Assembly: GCA_001692895.1 (NCBI GenBank) | Contig: KV748180.1 | Coordinates: 4,127,169-4,191,168 of the forward strand | Direction: 5' to 3' | DNA: 64,000 nucleotides | DNA from: Cenococcum geophilum 1.58 | Taxonomy: Eukaryota; Ascomycota; Dothideomycetes; Gloniales; Gloniaceae | Shown: in pieces, positions 47,606 to 60,300 of the stretch | How the letters are laid out: the number at the start of each line of letters is the position of its first letter | How positions within the stretch are numbered: position 1 is the stretch's first letter | The notes under the pieces: generated by a model | The model's input: the letters and a program-made list of their open reading frames with translations, nothing else | Databases searched by the model: none | Told to the model about the DNA's origin: nothing | Program-made: the position numbers and the translations under genes

Positions 47606-48110
47606 ATACTATATACTACTTTTCTATAGCTACTACTTAGTAAGGTACTAGCTATTTACTAGTATAGGTATAAATAATATTACTTATACTCTCTATAAGT
47701 AGGGGCCTATAAGTAGTATTAATATAGCTTATAGGCTAAGGAGTTTTTTAGTAATTCTAAATAGTATATAAGATCTAATTGGAGGATACTAAAGGATATG
47801 CCCTTTTCTAGCCCCTTAAAGACCAAATACCCCTACCTAGCTATAGGTAGTACGCTAGTAAATTACTAGATACTTTTACTACCCCCCCTTAGATCTTTTA
47901 ATATACTTAGAAAGTATAGTATATAAGGTAGACCTAAAGATAGAAAAATATATTAGTTTAGTAAAGGTAAAACTTATAGAACTAGCTAAAAGGAAATACT
48001 TAGGTTTTCCTTCTTATAGGGCCTTTTCCTATATAGAAAGGTAAAAGTATATATAGATTTAAAAAGGAACTAAATTGGGCAATAAATAGAATTAATATAA
48101 TAATTATATA
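47606..48110 (+). pseudogene. 5'-truncated LINE 3' end directly after the previous copy
   Basis: tactatatactacttttctatagc at the left and aatagaattaatataataat at the right reproduce the last roughly 500 bp of the LINE in the same orientation. A short, 5'-truncated insertion next to the tail of another copy is typical for LINEs. Confidence 0.7.
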
Positions 48111-48334
48111 CTTAAGCCTAAAGCTTAATATAAAGTTTTAAATCTCTTTATAAATATTTATATTAATTATATTTATTGCCTAATTTAGTCCCTATTTAGG
48201 TCTTTATAGGCTTTTACCTTTCTATATAGAAAAAGGCCCTATAAGGGGAAAACCCTAAGTATTTCCTTTTAGCTAGTTCTATACGTTTTATCTTTACTAA
48301 ACTAATATACTTTTATATCTTTAGGTCTACCTTA

Positions 48335-48348
48335 TATATATTATACTT
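48335..48348. repeat. 14-bp target-site duplication (partner at 49344-49357)
   Basis: tatatattatactt is present on both sides of 48349-49343 and is part of the host LINE sequence; outer bases differ. The length equals that of the other two retroposons in the window. Confidence 0.85.
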
Positions 48349-49343
48349 GGCCGTTAAAATCGGACTCTGCACCTGTACGCGGTAACGGCTACGAACCTAA
48401 ATCTTATCTAGAGCCAACGTAGAGACGTCGCACAGCGTACTGGTGGGCCTGGTAGTGGTTGTGTGCGTCATGGGGCGTAGTAAAGGGTTTTCGCATGGGA
48501 TAGTGAGATCTCAAAAACCACTATAGACGGTACCCCTTCACACAATACAGCTATTACTGTTCCCCTGCTAAGCACCTATACAATCCAACATAGATACGCG
48601 GCATTTAATAGTATCCCCCAACCCCCAATAGAAAGCATTAACGACCTCCTATTAACAAACGAGCTATTGCAAACGGATAAGCAACGAGCAAATATACGGC
48701 CCCTCCTAACCCCTAGGGCGATCGCCCGCGGAGTATGCGGTTACTCGCTATTAACTATCAAATACCAAAAAGACCTGGCAGCCTAGATGACACCGTACGG
48801 TTTTCCTGTCTCCTCTTAAGGAGTGGTGACCCTTGGCGAGGGCCTAGTAACTAGGGCCTAGGCACAAAAGATACCCAGGTATACACGTCCCGCTCGCCTT
48901 ATAGTATAGTATGGTAGTAGTTTATAGATGAATCCCCCTTACGCCTTCGATAGGCCTTAGGGGGGGGAGGCATGGCGTATATAGCAATGGTTAAACAAGA
49001 GATAGCACACAGGGGATGGCCAAGATATGGGAAATAACAGTATAGCGATCAATCAATCAAGCAAGGACTGTATGTCCTGGTAAAGGAAGCAGTGGTTCCT
49101 AAGGAGTTCGAATCATCCAAGGAGGACAGGACATAGCCGTAGGCCCGTAGGGCCGCCGCTACGGACGGACATGGCAAAACAGGGGTTTTTCATCCTACTA
49201 AGGTGGCTCATAGGGTTTTTCCATCCCTTACATCAATAAGGGTTTTCTTCTTGTCAATTTATAAGTTTCCCTTATATACAGAGTAGTCTGCGTGGGCCTA
49301 GATAGGATCCGTATCAGACGTTAATTAAAGAACTTACTACTAC
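48349..49343 (+). mobile_element. 995-bp retroposon, little RIP, 14-bp duplication
   Basis: It begins ggccgttaaaatcggactct and ends in ttaattaaagaacttactac just before the duplication. It contains no LTR or TIR. Three boxes with ggggttttt, gggttttt and agggtttt (about 49183-49245) are followed by tagtctgcgtgg at about 49286-49297. This is the same tail arrangement as in 1682-4340, although the bodies differ. An open stretch from the ATG at 48972 (MAYIAMVKQEIAHRGW) is short and unrecognised. gttcgaatc at about 49109 resembles a B box but there is no convincing A box. The element retains CpA, so it is young or escaped RIP. Confidence 0.68.
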
Positions 49344-49452
49344 TATATATTATACTTTTTAGGAATATTAGAAGATCTAGGGGGGGTAGTAAAAGTATCT
49401 AGTAATTTACTAGCGTACTACCTATANCTAGGCGGTGGTATTTAGTCTCTAA

Positions 49453-49645
49453 TATTACGGGATAGGGGTAGTAGCTATAAAGCGTATATATTTAAGGAGT
49501 CTACAAAATGTTACGCGATTAATCGTAAGGGTTAAGGGTGTAAGAAGGTAATATACCTACGCGTAGCTAATATAAGCTATACATAAGGTGTATATAAAAG
49601 CACGGGGCTCTCCTATAAAGGCCCCTATAGTAGGGTTCCGTAACA
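49453..49645 (-). repeat. 3' LTR (193 bp) of chromovirus family 2
   Basis: Read on the minus strand it starts TGTTACGGAACCC and ends CCCGTAATA (CA changed to TA). It shares the TGTTACGGA start with the other chromovirus family, but the rest differs. Confidence 0.88.
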
Positions 49646-49989
49646 CTACCCCCCCTCTTATAGAGGCGGAGCTCTAGCGACGCTATAGTTACTATATATA
49701 TATAAAAGGGATACTTAAGGTATAGAAAAGAAGGAAAAAGGGGGTATTACTAAAGGCTTAAAATAACGTTATATAATAGGGCTTAGCATCTAAAAATCCG
49801 ACTAATTAGATAACTTTAACTAGCGGTTGAAGTTCCTGGATATCTTAACAATATTCCGGTTATATAATCGCACTTTACCGCAATCTAACGGTAATCTAAC
49901 GGCAATTTACCCTTACGTAGTAATGTATAACGGTTTAACTCTATAAGGGCTCCTATAGAGAATTAGGTATAAAGTCTCTGCTTAGGCCT

Positions 49990-52900
49990 AGTTTCTATAG
50001 GTTCGCGTAGTAAAAGTTGCTAATTAGATCCTTTGTATTTTTAAAGTCTTCCTATAGTTGCCATTCTGGCTAATTTATGTCGAATTATATATATATAGCT
50101 CTATAGTAAAGCCGTCGTCCTCTACCTTTACCAAAGTATTTAGAGTTAATAATTTGTTTAACGGTCCACTCCTTATAGTTCTTATCTTCATTCTTGTCTC
50201 AGATTAGTACTAGTGGGGGTTTAGGCTATATCTGCCCTAGTAAGGGGTTAGGCTAATAGAGGTATAGTAGCCATAGGTAAAATATGGGCTATATCCTATA
50301 GGTAGCTAGGGTAGGCGGGAGTTCTAGCTTATATACAGCTCTCCTATTAATAACTTGTTTAATTAGATAGGGGCTAAGGTTCTTATAATTAAGTGACTTT
50401 ATAGGCCTCTATNTANAGATATTNCGTATATNTAGCTATACCNAGTTACNAACACGTATCTCNGGTGGTNGCGTTNTATAATAGTTNGNNAAGTAGGCCT
50501 ACTTTGCTTAAGCCTAGGCCATTTCTCCCTTACAGTAGTTAAGTAGATTTTTTATACAGTCTGCATACTAGTTAGTAAGTAGTATCTTAAGGCGTTTTCT
50601 ATATAGCAGTTTCTTATTAATAGGTTCTAGTGGCTCTATACCGGATTAGGGGTAATAACCCTTATTCGCGAAGAACGGGGTAAGTCCTATAGTGGTTAAG
50701 ACGTAGTTATTTACTACAAATTTACCTAGTAGGAGGTAATTTACTTAATTATCTTAACTATAGTCGACTACCTATTATAGGTACGCTTTTATATTGGTAT
50801 TAGCGTTTTTTAGTTGCCTAGCAGTTTTATAGTAAAAGGATATAAATATTTTAACGGAGATGCTAAGGCGTTAGCAGATTTGTCTTTATATATTAGAGTT
50901 AAATTATATGCCTTAGTCGGACGTAATTAAGTTAGGTAACCTATATAGTCAGTAAACTTTACAAAGGAAGGCGTTAGTAACGTCGCTAACGGCTACGCCT
51001 TTAGTTAGGACATAGTGGCGCTCTTTTATAAGTCGGTATATTATTATAACGATATTTTTATAGGTACGGCCATATTGTTTATAGGGTGGTAGGTTAATAA
51101 CGAAATCTATAGTAATATCTACCTATTGTTATATAGGTACTAGTAGAGGGTATAGTAGTCCTTAGTACTTTATATTAAAGGCCTTAGCGCGCTTATAACT
51201 ATAGTAGGCGCCTATAAAGCGTTTAACTAAGTCTATTATTTTTGGCTAAAAGTAGTATCGGCTAAGAAGCTTGTAGGTTTCTCCTTTGCCTAGGTAACCG
51301 CTTAATTAGAGGTTATAGGCTATTTAAATTAGTTGCTGTTATAGATTTTCTAAGTTAGGAATAAATAGGCGGTCTTTATAATAGAGCCTGTTCTTTTTTA
51401 CCTCTAAGACTACTATATTAATCTAGCCTAAGCTTTAGAGGTTAGTAGGCAGCGTATAGGCGCTAGCGGTTTTATAGTAATAAGTTAATGCAGTAATAGG
51501 TCAACAGAGGCGTTATATACCATAGTAATAAGCTCGTTAATTTTAGGAGATAACTCTAGTTCTATAGTATAAAGCTAGGGTATAGTTGGCTCTATTATAG
51601 GTAGTATACCTAAGGCTAAATTTCGTGCCTCTAGAATTGTTTATTGTTGGAACTAATTATAGGGGTCATTTTTAAACTAAGGAAGGTCTTGCGAGCGGCG
51701 TATTAGGCTATTAGGTTTAGTACCTTATACTCTTAGTCTATATACAATTTTAAAGTTAAAACAAGAGAGGAACTTATTCTAACGTACTTGGCGTTAGTTT
51801 AGCTACTTTATAGTTATAAAATACTTAAGGTTGCGATAGTCCGTAAGGACTTTAGTTAACTAGTTAGGCTCTACTAAGAAAAGTTCTAGTTAGAATTCTT
51901 TAAACGCTTATATAATTATAAGGAGTTCTTTATTATAGATCTTATAGTTACACTCTTATAATATAAGCTTAGATAAGTAGAATGCGACTAGGTAAAGGAG
52001 ACTGTTATTACCTATTTAAAAGAGGACGCCTACGTTAACGTGGTCTAAGAAGTCGGTTTTAAGGTAGAGTTGTTATCCTAGTATAAAGTAAGCTAGGACA
52101 GGTGCTTTAGTAAAGGTATTTTTAAGGTCTTAGAACGCCTTCTTGTATTTAGGCGTCTAGGTAAAGCGTAAGTGCGTTTTTCTTCCTTTTATAGAAAGGC
52201 CCTTTGTTCGCATTATTGCTATAAATAGTACTACTACGCTTAAGAAGTTGTATATAAATTTCTAATAGAAGTTAGTAAAACTAAAAAAGGCTTATACGTC
52301 CTTAATGTAATTAAGGGCTTACTATTTAGTAATTATATATACCTTCTTAGGGTCTATATAGATACCCTTAGTAGTAATAATTAGTTTAAGGTATTTTACT
52401 TCTATAACTAAGAATTTACATTTCTTTAAATTAATATAAAGTCCTACGTCCCTAAGGCGCTATAGAACCTTTTAAACGTATTTAGTATACTTAAAGGGGT
52501 TATTACTATAAATAAGTATATTATCCAGGTACGCAGAGTAGAAGTTATTAAGGTAATCCCGTAAGGCATTATTAATATAGCTTTAGAAGGTACCTAGGCC
52601 GTTATATACGCTAAAGGGTATAACGGTATATTTAAATTGGCTAAAGCGTAATGTAAATGCGGTTTTCTATTCGTTACCTTCCTATATTTAGAAATAGTTA
52701 AAGGCGGCAATAATATTAAGCTTAGTATAGATTTTAGCTTAACTAAGCCGCTTAAGGGTCTTACGTATAAGCGGTACTAGGTATTAGTTTTTAATTATAA
52801 TAGCGTTAAGTCCTCTATAGTTAATATAGAATTAAATACCTCCTCCTATCTTTTTAGCGAGAAGGATAGGGGTGGCTGCTAGTAATATACTAGGACGAAT

Positions 52901-53850
52901 AAATCCTTTATTAAGGTGCTTATTAATATACTTTTTTATAACTAGAAGTTTGTCTTTTAACATTAGGTAGGGTCTCTCACAAGGTAGCATTTTTCCTTAT
53001 TTAATATTAATGGCGTAGTTATTAGGTTAATATAGGGGGAGTATATCTACGCTCTTTTGTGAGTATATATTAGTAAAGTCATAGTACCTCTTAGGGAGGA
53101 GCTTACGGAGTTCTTTGTTAGTAAGTCCTTTTTTTAGCTTTATAAACTTCTTAAAGTCTAAAGGTAAAAGTCCATAGAGTTCTATAGGGGCGTTATCTTC
53201 TAAAAGGTTAACTATATCTATCCTATTACTATAGAGGATATAGTCCTATTCTTTATTAAGCTTATATAGTTATAATTAGGAAGCTACAGTAACGGTCTAG
53301 CCTTTCTTACATACTATACGGTAGAAGGCTAGGGCACTTACGTAGTAGTAGTTAGTCGTAGGTAGAATAATAAGGGGTTTCTTAGGTTAATATCCTAGGG
53401 AGTAAATAGAGGCGACTAGGCCATACCCTAGGCAAGTCTCTCTATAGTATTTAGAGTTAAAGGTTACTTCTTTCTTCTTCTAGTTAATAGCGGGGTTGTA
53501 TTATTTAAGCTAGTTTATTTTAAGGATAATAGGGTAGTTAGTAAGTAGTATAATATAGGCCTAGAGTTCTTCCTGGTGCCCATTTATATTTAGGTAAAGT
53601 TATACTATATAGGTAATCTTCTATGTGGTATAATTACCGTTAGTAAGTTATAGGGCGCGGGCTTTAGTAAGGGGTAAGGTAGATAGGTTATAAGTACGCA
53701 CAAATTAGGCATTTATAAATTTATTAGTAGCTTTATAATTAATTATAAAACGGCTTTTATATTATTTTTTAGCAGTAGTTCCTATTATAGGTAAAACTAT
53801 CTATTTCCGTCTATTTATCTTTATAGAGTTATTTATTAAGTAAGCCGATA
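49990..53850 (-). pseudogene. pol of chromovirus family 2
   Basis: Minus-strand order. The protease region is near 53400-53750 (poorly readable). RT follows, with KYINKHLNKGFIRPS at about 52905-52950, then YRGLNAI near 52800 and SAYLDNILIYS at about 52510-52540 (second Asp of the catalytic pair changed to Asn). RNase H is at about 51700-52000, and integrase at about 50500-51350. A chromodomain-like end, EWTVKQIINSKYFGKGRGRR, lies at about 50110-50175. Stops are abundant. Integrase catalytic residues could not be placed with certainty. Confidence 0.75.
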
Positions 53851-55600
53851 TATAAATCCCTCTATTATTAGGGCGTCTTAACCCGCAACTTAGGGCTAGG
53901 ACTTAGCGTTTTCCGTTTCCGTATCCGACTCTACCGCTATTACTACGTCTTCGTCTTATATAGTAGTGGCATATAGTAACGTATTTAGTATTTAGGGTAT
54001 TAGGTTAGGTATTAGGCAGTAGCTACTAAACCTAGCTATTAGGCAGTTTAGGTTATTATAATAATAGCCTTTTTAACGGCATCTATAGCAGCGTCCTAGT
54101 TTTTAGAGTAGCTCGCGCTCTTTATCTAGGAGTTTTTATAGGAAGGTTAGTATAGAGAAATTAATATTAGTTCCGGTAATACTTAATATAATATGTATTA
54201 GTGGCTTAGTATATATAGGTTTAATAAGCCTAGGGGGCTTCTATAGAGAGGTTTTTAGGTAAGGGTTAGTAGTAGTAATCTAATTTAGTTATTATTTAAT
54301 CTTCTGTAGAGCTGCTACTATATTATAAATATCGTTATAGTTACAGCTGGCGGCTGCGTAACTAAGGCGATAAGTAACTTTTTTAAGGAGGTCCTTTTAG
54401 TCTTTAGTATTATCTCGGGTAAGAGCTCTGGTATATTCCTAGAATTTAATATAGAATTTAATAAATAATTTAGTAGGGCTTATCTTTAGGGCACGTAGTT
54501 TAGCTTAGTTAGTGGCTAGTAGGTTATAATCGCGGTATATTATGTTAAGATTATTAAGGACTTTTTAGTAGGACTACTACTTTTAGGGGCTACTAGTCTC
54601 CTATTAGGCGAAGAGTCTATTAAATAGTATACCCTTTATTCGCCCGATAATATAGCCAATCTTAGTATCTTCTATAGAAAAAAGGCAAGTACTCTAAGTT
54701 AGTTTCTTGCGGATTTATATCTTCTAGTAGCTATATTCCTTACGGTTTCCCTAAAAGACTAGATTAGGGTAGCATACATTAGACCCTATAGTAGCAGTTT
54801 AGGTCCAATTATTATAGCTTTTATTATCACTACTTTAGTAGGGGTTCCTATTAGGTAAAGCTGCTTAGCGCTAGCCCTCTATTAAGCGTTAAGTAGGTAA
54901 AGTTGCTAGGAGCGTAGAAACTTAGGTGGCGTTATATATAGTAAAGAGGTGTCTAGCGTTATTATAAATATGCTTATTAAGCTAAGATTATAGGTATTTA
55001 ATTATACCTTCTCTTTTAGTAACTATAGTAATTAGTGTAATCTCAGCCTTCTTTAACTACTAGACGTCGCGTTTAGATACACAGAGGTCATCTTTAGTTT
55101 CTTAACGTGTATTATCGGCGAGCGCCTTATAAGCTTATAGGTCTTAGATAATATCGCGATCTTAGGCAGTACGCATCTTAGCTTGTATAAGCTTTAGGTA
55201 GTAGTTCTATAAAAGGCGGTAGTATTTATTAGGGTCTTGTGCTACCATTTTTATAAACGTCTTAGCGTCTTATATTTTGATTTTAATAGGTAGTAGCCCT
55301 TCTGTTTACTTATCTGTAGTTATATAGTTAATAAAAGATAAGATATTATTAGTGTCCGTCTCTTTAAGGGTTAAGGCTAAAGCTAATAAATTAAATTCTC
55401 CTAGGATTAATTAGCGTTGTAGGTTAAGTATAGGTATTAGATTATTCTTTAGGTTTAATATAGTAGCTAGTAAGGGATATCGTCTTACTATTATAGGTTC
55501 CTTAGAAGTATAAAGTAAGGTAATTTATAGATACGCTGCTTCTGGCAGCGTCTGCAGTATTATAAAGATATAGAATTAGTTATAGGCTAAGCGTTAGTGG
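53851..55600 (-). pseudogene. gag of chromovirus family 2
   Basis: Minus-strand frame with a helix-rich capsid-like part. A knuckle-like cluster, GRCYRCR.KGYYYNNLNC, lies at about 54050-54100, with a presumed His changed to Tyr. The start codon cannot be fixed because of RIP. The 5' LTR lies just upstream at 55620. Confidence 0.6.
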
Positions 55601-55619
55601 TAAAAAAGGCGCAACGTAA

Positions 55620-55812
55620 TGTTATAGGACGGGGGCAGTGGCTATAAAGCGTATGTATTTAAAGAGTCTACAAAACATTACGCGATTAATCGTAAGGGCC
55701 GAGGGCGTAAGGAGGTGATATACCTACGCGTAGCTGACATAAGCTGTACGCGAGGTGTACGCGAGAGTACAGGGCTCTCCTATAGAGGCCCCTATGGTAG
55801 GGTTCCGTGATA
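55620..55812 (-). repeat. 5' LTR (193 bp) of chromovirus family 2
   Basis: Same length as 49453-49645. It preserves more CpG/CpA (for example cgcgaggtgtacgcgagagtac) than the other LTR. The minus-strand start is mutated to TATCACGGAACCC. Confidence 0.88.
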
Positions 55813-56771
55813 CTAAGGAGCTAAAAGGGGGCATATCCTTTAGTGTCCTCCTATTAGATCTTATATACTATTTAGAATTACTAAAGAACTTCTTAGCCTA
55901 TAAGCTATTTTAATACTATTTATAGGCCCCTACTTATAGAGAGTATAGGTAATATTATTTATACCTATATTTATAAATAGCTAGTACCTTACTAAGTAGT
56001 AGCTATAGAAAAGTAGTATATAGTATCCTAACTAAATAGGCTATCTATAAGTATATTAAGGTATAGTATTTAGAATATAGATACTTACTAGCTATATATT
56101 TAGGCTTAAAATCTTTATTTATAGTAGGAAAGCGGCTATAGATTTTACCTTTATTAGTCCTTTATATAGGAGGAGTATTAGTATTAACTATAGGGTATTC
56201 TATATAGCTACGTCTTATATTTTCACTACCTCCTTCTATTATCGCTTCAATTTAAGGTCTATCTATTTTATAATAAGTATAGTAGATCTCTATCTATACT
56301 AATAGCCTCTTATCCTCTATTACTATAGTAGTACTCTATTAATACGGCGCTAGGTCTCCACCTAGTAAGCTAATAATTTCTATATTTTCTTTTCTCTCTT
56401 TACTACCTATAGGTAGAGGGCTTCCTAGCTAGTATACTTAGGCGTATTACCTCTTTAAGGGGCCCTTAATCCTTATATACGTCTTATTCCTTATATACGT
56501 TTTAGTATTTAGCNTATATTTTCTTTTACTAGGTAGCCTTATACTATAACTATTCTCTATATAGTAGTTATATTAATATATAAGTCTACTAGTAGAACTA
56601 CCACTTTATATTTTAGTATGGCGCGTAGTGTTCTCTTATAAACCCCTATAGTTCTATATAGGTACTAGTTTTATAGCTTAGCTAATAGCGCTAAGGAACT
56701 TTTTATTAATACCTTACTACCTAGTCCTGGGCCCTAGATCTAGGAGCCATATAGTATTATTAGCCTTACTA

Positions 56772-56795
56772 TAAATAAATAAATAAATAAATATC
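56772..56795. repeat. TAAA microsatellite, about five units
   Basis: tataaataaataaataaata directly follows the 5' end of the truncated LINE and precedes chromovirus copy 2 by about 45 bp. Confidence 0.8.
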
Positions 56796-56841
56796 TATAT
56801 AATTTCCTATATAATTATTTCTATAAATTCTATAATTAATT

Positions 56842-57262
56842 TGTTACGGACGCTTTAAGTATAATGTTATAACTACTTAGAGAGGAGTTGGAAGAAGCTA
56901 GTTAGTTAATTTAGGCACGGTCTAGAATGGAGCCAATAGAGCTATGTGACGAGAAATGGTAACCGAGGTCACATGACGTAATCTATATAATCTATACAAT
57001 CCGTATAATCTGTAATAGAGTAAATAGAGTATACGTACCTTACGTACCAAGGGGATTTCTTAGGAGTACGGTTGTGTATTTAAAGGACCACAGTCCCTAC
57101 CCAGATAGTTCTCTCCTTTATAGTGAATCTCAGAATATAATTAGAGTTAATCTATTAGGTAACCACTCTACCAGTTATTATTACGTTGTTAACTTCTTAT
57201 TTACCTATATACCCAGCCTATTAATAAGTCTACCGTAGTTCTTACTATAAGGCTTTGTTATA
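56842..57262 (+). repeat. 5' LTR (421 bp) of chromovirus copy 2
   Basis: Begins TGTTACGGACGC and ends tttgttata (a mutated CCGTTACA). Same family as the 37708 LTR. The host sequence immediately before is taatt, which should recur after the 3' LTR outside the window. Confidence 0.88.
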
Positions 57263-57303
57263 TATTTACTACTAAGGTTACGGTATTAACAAAGTCGAAT
57301 AAT

Positions 57304-60300
57304 ATGCCACCAAAAGCAGCCACCACGACGCTATTAACGGCGGCAACTACTTTAAGGTTAGGTAACGACACCAGTATAGCAGACACTGACTTATAGCAAC
57401 CTATAACGGTTGGATAGTTATAAGAGATAGTTAACTAGTTAACAGAAAATAATGTGATATTAGAAAATAGGATTAACGGGATAGGCGCAGTGAAGGTTAA
57501 GTTACTATCAATTAAAAGATACTTAGGAAAGAGATTAAAGCTTAAAGGATTCCTTATATAAATATACTTTAAGGTTGTATAGGAAGGAGCAAAGCTAGCA
57601 ATACCTATGGATTAAATAGCGTATATAGGACTGTTCTTAACAGGAAGGGCACTTAAGTAATTTAAGCCTTATCTTATAAAGATATAAGTAAATAATATAA
57701 TGACCACTAATTAGGAGGTACGGTTTATATTCTTAAGCTAGAATGTATTTATAGAACAACTTATACAGATATTCGGAGATCTAGAAGCAACAACTATAGC
57801 AGAGAGGAAACTCTAAGACATTACGTAATAAACCTTAGCAATTAAGTATATAACGCAGTTCTAGACGTTAGCAATATAAGTAAAGTAGAATAATAAGGCG
57901 CTTATGGCATAGTATAAGTAAGGACTTAAGGCTAAAGTTTAGGATGTAATTATCCTAATAGAAGATACGGACACCTTAAGGGAACTAATAGATTAAGCGA
58001 TTAAGATTAATAATTGGATCTACTAAAGGGAATAGGCTAAGAAAGGCTAGGATAGAGTTCTATAGTTATATAAGACGTAGAGTACGTAATAACTAAAGCT
58101 AAGTTAAAAACTATAGTATAGCGCAGAGCTAATAGACCTAAGTGGTACTAAAGAATCTAGGAAATAAAATAAGAAATTATAGAAACCTAGAGGATAAGAA
58201 TTAAGTAATTAAAGGTCTAGGGAGCAGAGGCCAAACTAGGGATCTTAGTAGTAGAAGACGTTTAGGCGGACTCTATAGTAAGAAAAATGGTTTAAAGAAG
58301 GAGCTTATATAAATTGCGGAAAATAGGGTTATTACGTTAGAGACTATAGAAGTGGGCAGAGTTATTATATAGTAAAAGGCACAAGACTAGTAGACGATAT
58401 ATATGTATAGAGGGACGATAATATACTACGAGGAACAAAAGAGTATTTAATTAGAAGTTTTGCGTTTTGTTATAATAACGTATACCAAATTTATAAAGAC
58501 GCTAAGTATGGCGTAAGCTATTAGCTATAAGAGCTAGTACCTATAAGATATAGAGGAACTAATAAACTAGTTCGTAGATCGGATATTAAGGACAATAAAT
58601 TTAACGTAGGCGAAATATTTTATAACGATAAGGCGATATAGGCCGTTTACTAGAAACGAGTAGACCTTAAAGATGTTATACTAGAGGTAGAGGATAATTC
58701 CGCTATAGAACAGGGAATATTAGTAGGGATTAAGACCCCGCTAGATATAACGTCTATTGCTTTATAAGACGCAAGAGAAGTAGGACAGTAAACCACTTTG
58801 GCACTTAATCAAGGTAAAAGGCTAAAGGCTTAAGATTTTTAAGATGAGATAAAAGATGACTAAGATTCTTAAGACAAGATAAGGTAAGCTTAAGGACCTA
58901 CAATGGATAATAACCGATGGAGTAGAGTAACGGCTTAGTTTAGCGATATATAAATAAGCTTAGGACGAAGTTTTCTAAAAGCATAAGACTCTTAAGACGA
59001 GATAAGTGAGATTTAAGACTCTTAAGATAAGATAAGAATACTAAGTAAGCCTAGTTGGACTAAGGCTAGAGTAAAGCTTAAGTTAGGAGTAAGCTTAGGA
59101 TTAAAGAATCTAAGGGACTAAAGATTTAGAGAACAAATAAGGGAATTTATAAGTAAGAGGTAAGGAGCTTCTTTATAGATTAGTAAATCTATAGTATAAA
59201 TAGTAGTTAGACCAGGAGATAGATATATAGACCTAGAAGACCTACTAGGGGAACATAGTGTTTGGCCTAAAGATTGAAATGTTAATACCAAGATTAAGAA
59301 GTATAAAGACTTTAAGGATCTAAGTATAAGGCGTAAATTAAAAGAAACTATAGAGGAGTTTAGATAAAGAATTATTATATAGTAAGAATAGAAACTAGAC
59401 AAGAGATCTAGCATATTAGGACGTATTAGGGACAAAGCGCTAGTATAAAGAATTACTAATAGACTTAGGGTAGGCACGCTAAGAGCTCAGTAGCTTATCG
59501 AACTAAAAAATGAAGAGGATTTAGGAATCCCTACTAGGTTTAAAGAACGATATATAAAAGGCTGTTATAACGTAGTAATAAGAAGATACTTCCTTATAGA
59601 TAAGCCGTATACACTCCAGCAGCTGTACTAAAAGTGGTATAGGTAACGATATAATGATAAGTGGGAAGATTTCTATATATAGTTGGATGAAAGAGTTATC
59701 TAGGACCACCCGATTATAGAAAAGGCCATAACGCATATTAAAGGAGCCTTAATTATAATGTTAAAGAATCTAGAGGAATGATTAAAGGACTAAAGAAGTG
59801 AAAGACGCATCTTAGTACCTATAAACGAAGTTATAACGTTTAGATTAATATAATAAAGGTTTAAACTTAAAGATAAAGATAAGTTAAGAGTTAACCTAAA
59901 GTACCTAGCACACTATACGCTATTATAGATTGTATGCGTGGATGATATATACGAGATATATAAGAATCCAAAGGAAAAGAATTAGAAATACCCTATAAGG
60001 ATATACTAGATAATAGATAAGCAATAGTATAGAAACGCTAAGTATATATATAGATGGCATCCAGCAGAAGCCTAAGAGGAAGGAAATTTAATACTTTAGC
60101 TAGGAAGATTTCTTATAGAAGAATGCCTAGACGGATAATAGTGGTAGGAATGCCTAAAGAACACGTGTCTATGGTATATTAAAAATAAAAAGCGAACTAA
60201 GTATTGGCTAAAAGTGGACTAAGTGTAAATAAGATTAAGTAGCTAATAGTTAGAAAAGTAGAGGCCTAAGGGATTAGAGGGAGCTAGTAGTAGAGCCTTA
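57304..60300 (+). pseudogene. Chromovirus gag (copy 2)
   Basis: An ATG at 57304-57306 gives the same N-terminus as copy 1 (MPPKAATTTLLTAATTLRL). The knuckle near 58308-58350 reads YINCGK.GYYVRDY. The first Cys is lost here while the second survives, the opposite of copy 1. Numerous stops. Confidence 0.78.

Larger units (their letters stand above)
49453..55812 (-). mobile_element. Second chromovirus family (6,360 bp), minus orientation
   Basis: 193-bp LTRs at 49453-49645 and 55620-55812 flank gag and pol read on the minus strand. The 4-bp sequence CTAA occurs directly outside both LTRs (49449-49452 and 55813-55816), and joining there restores the LINE. A polypurine tract (aagaggggggggtag on minus) adjoins the LTR at 49646-49662. 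The element is structurally complete and RIP-inactivated. Ns cluster at 50413-50490. Confidence 0.9.
48160..56775 (-). mobile_element. LINE 3' part on the minus strand, split twice
   Basis: LINE pieces occur at 48160-48348, 49344-49452 and 55813-56775. Joined, they match the 3' end of the minus-strand copy 31650-33110 in order. The interruptions are 48349-49343 (retroposon) and 49453-55812 (chromovirus family 2). The 5' end breaks off near 56775, next to a TAAA microsatellite, so the LINE is 5' truncated. Confidence 0.7.

Noticed and set aside
48349..49343. tRNA-derived SINE based on gttcgaatc near 49109
   Set aside because: The B-box-like motif is isolated, with no acceptable A box 30-60 bp upstream and no Pol III terminator in a sensible place; it also lies near the 3' end rather than at the head.
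59118..59736. Minus-strand open frames at 59118-59477 and 59521-59736
   Set aside because: Antisense to chromovirus copy 2 between the gag knuckle and the protease; Leu/Ser/Ile/Tyr-rich composition is what antisense RIP sequence produces.
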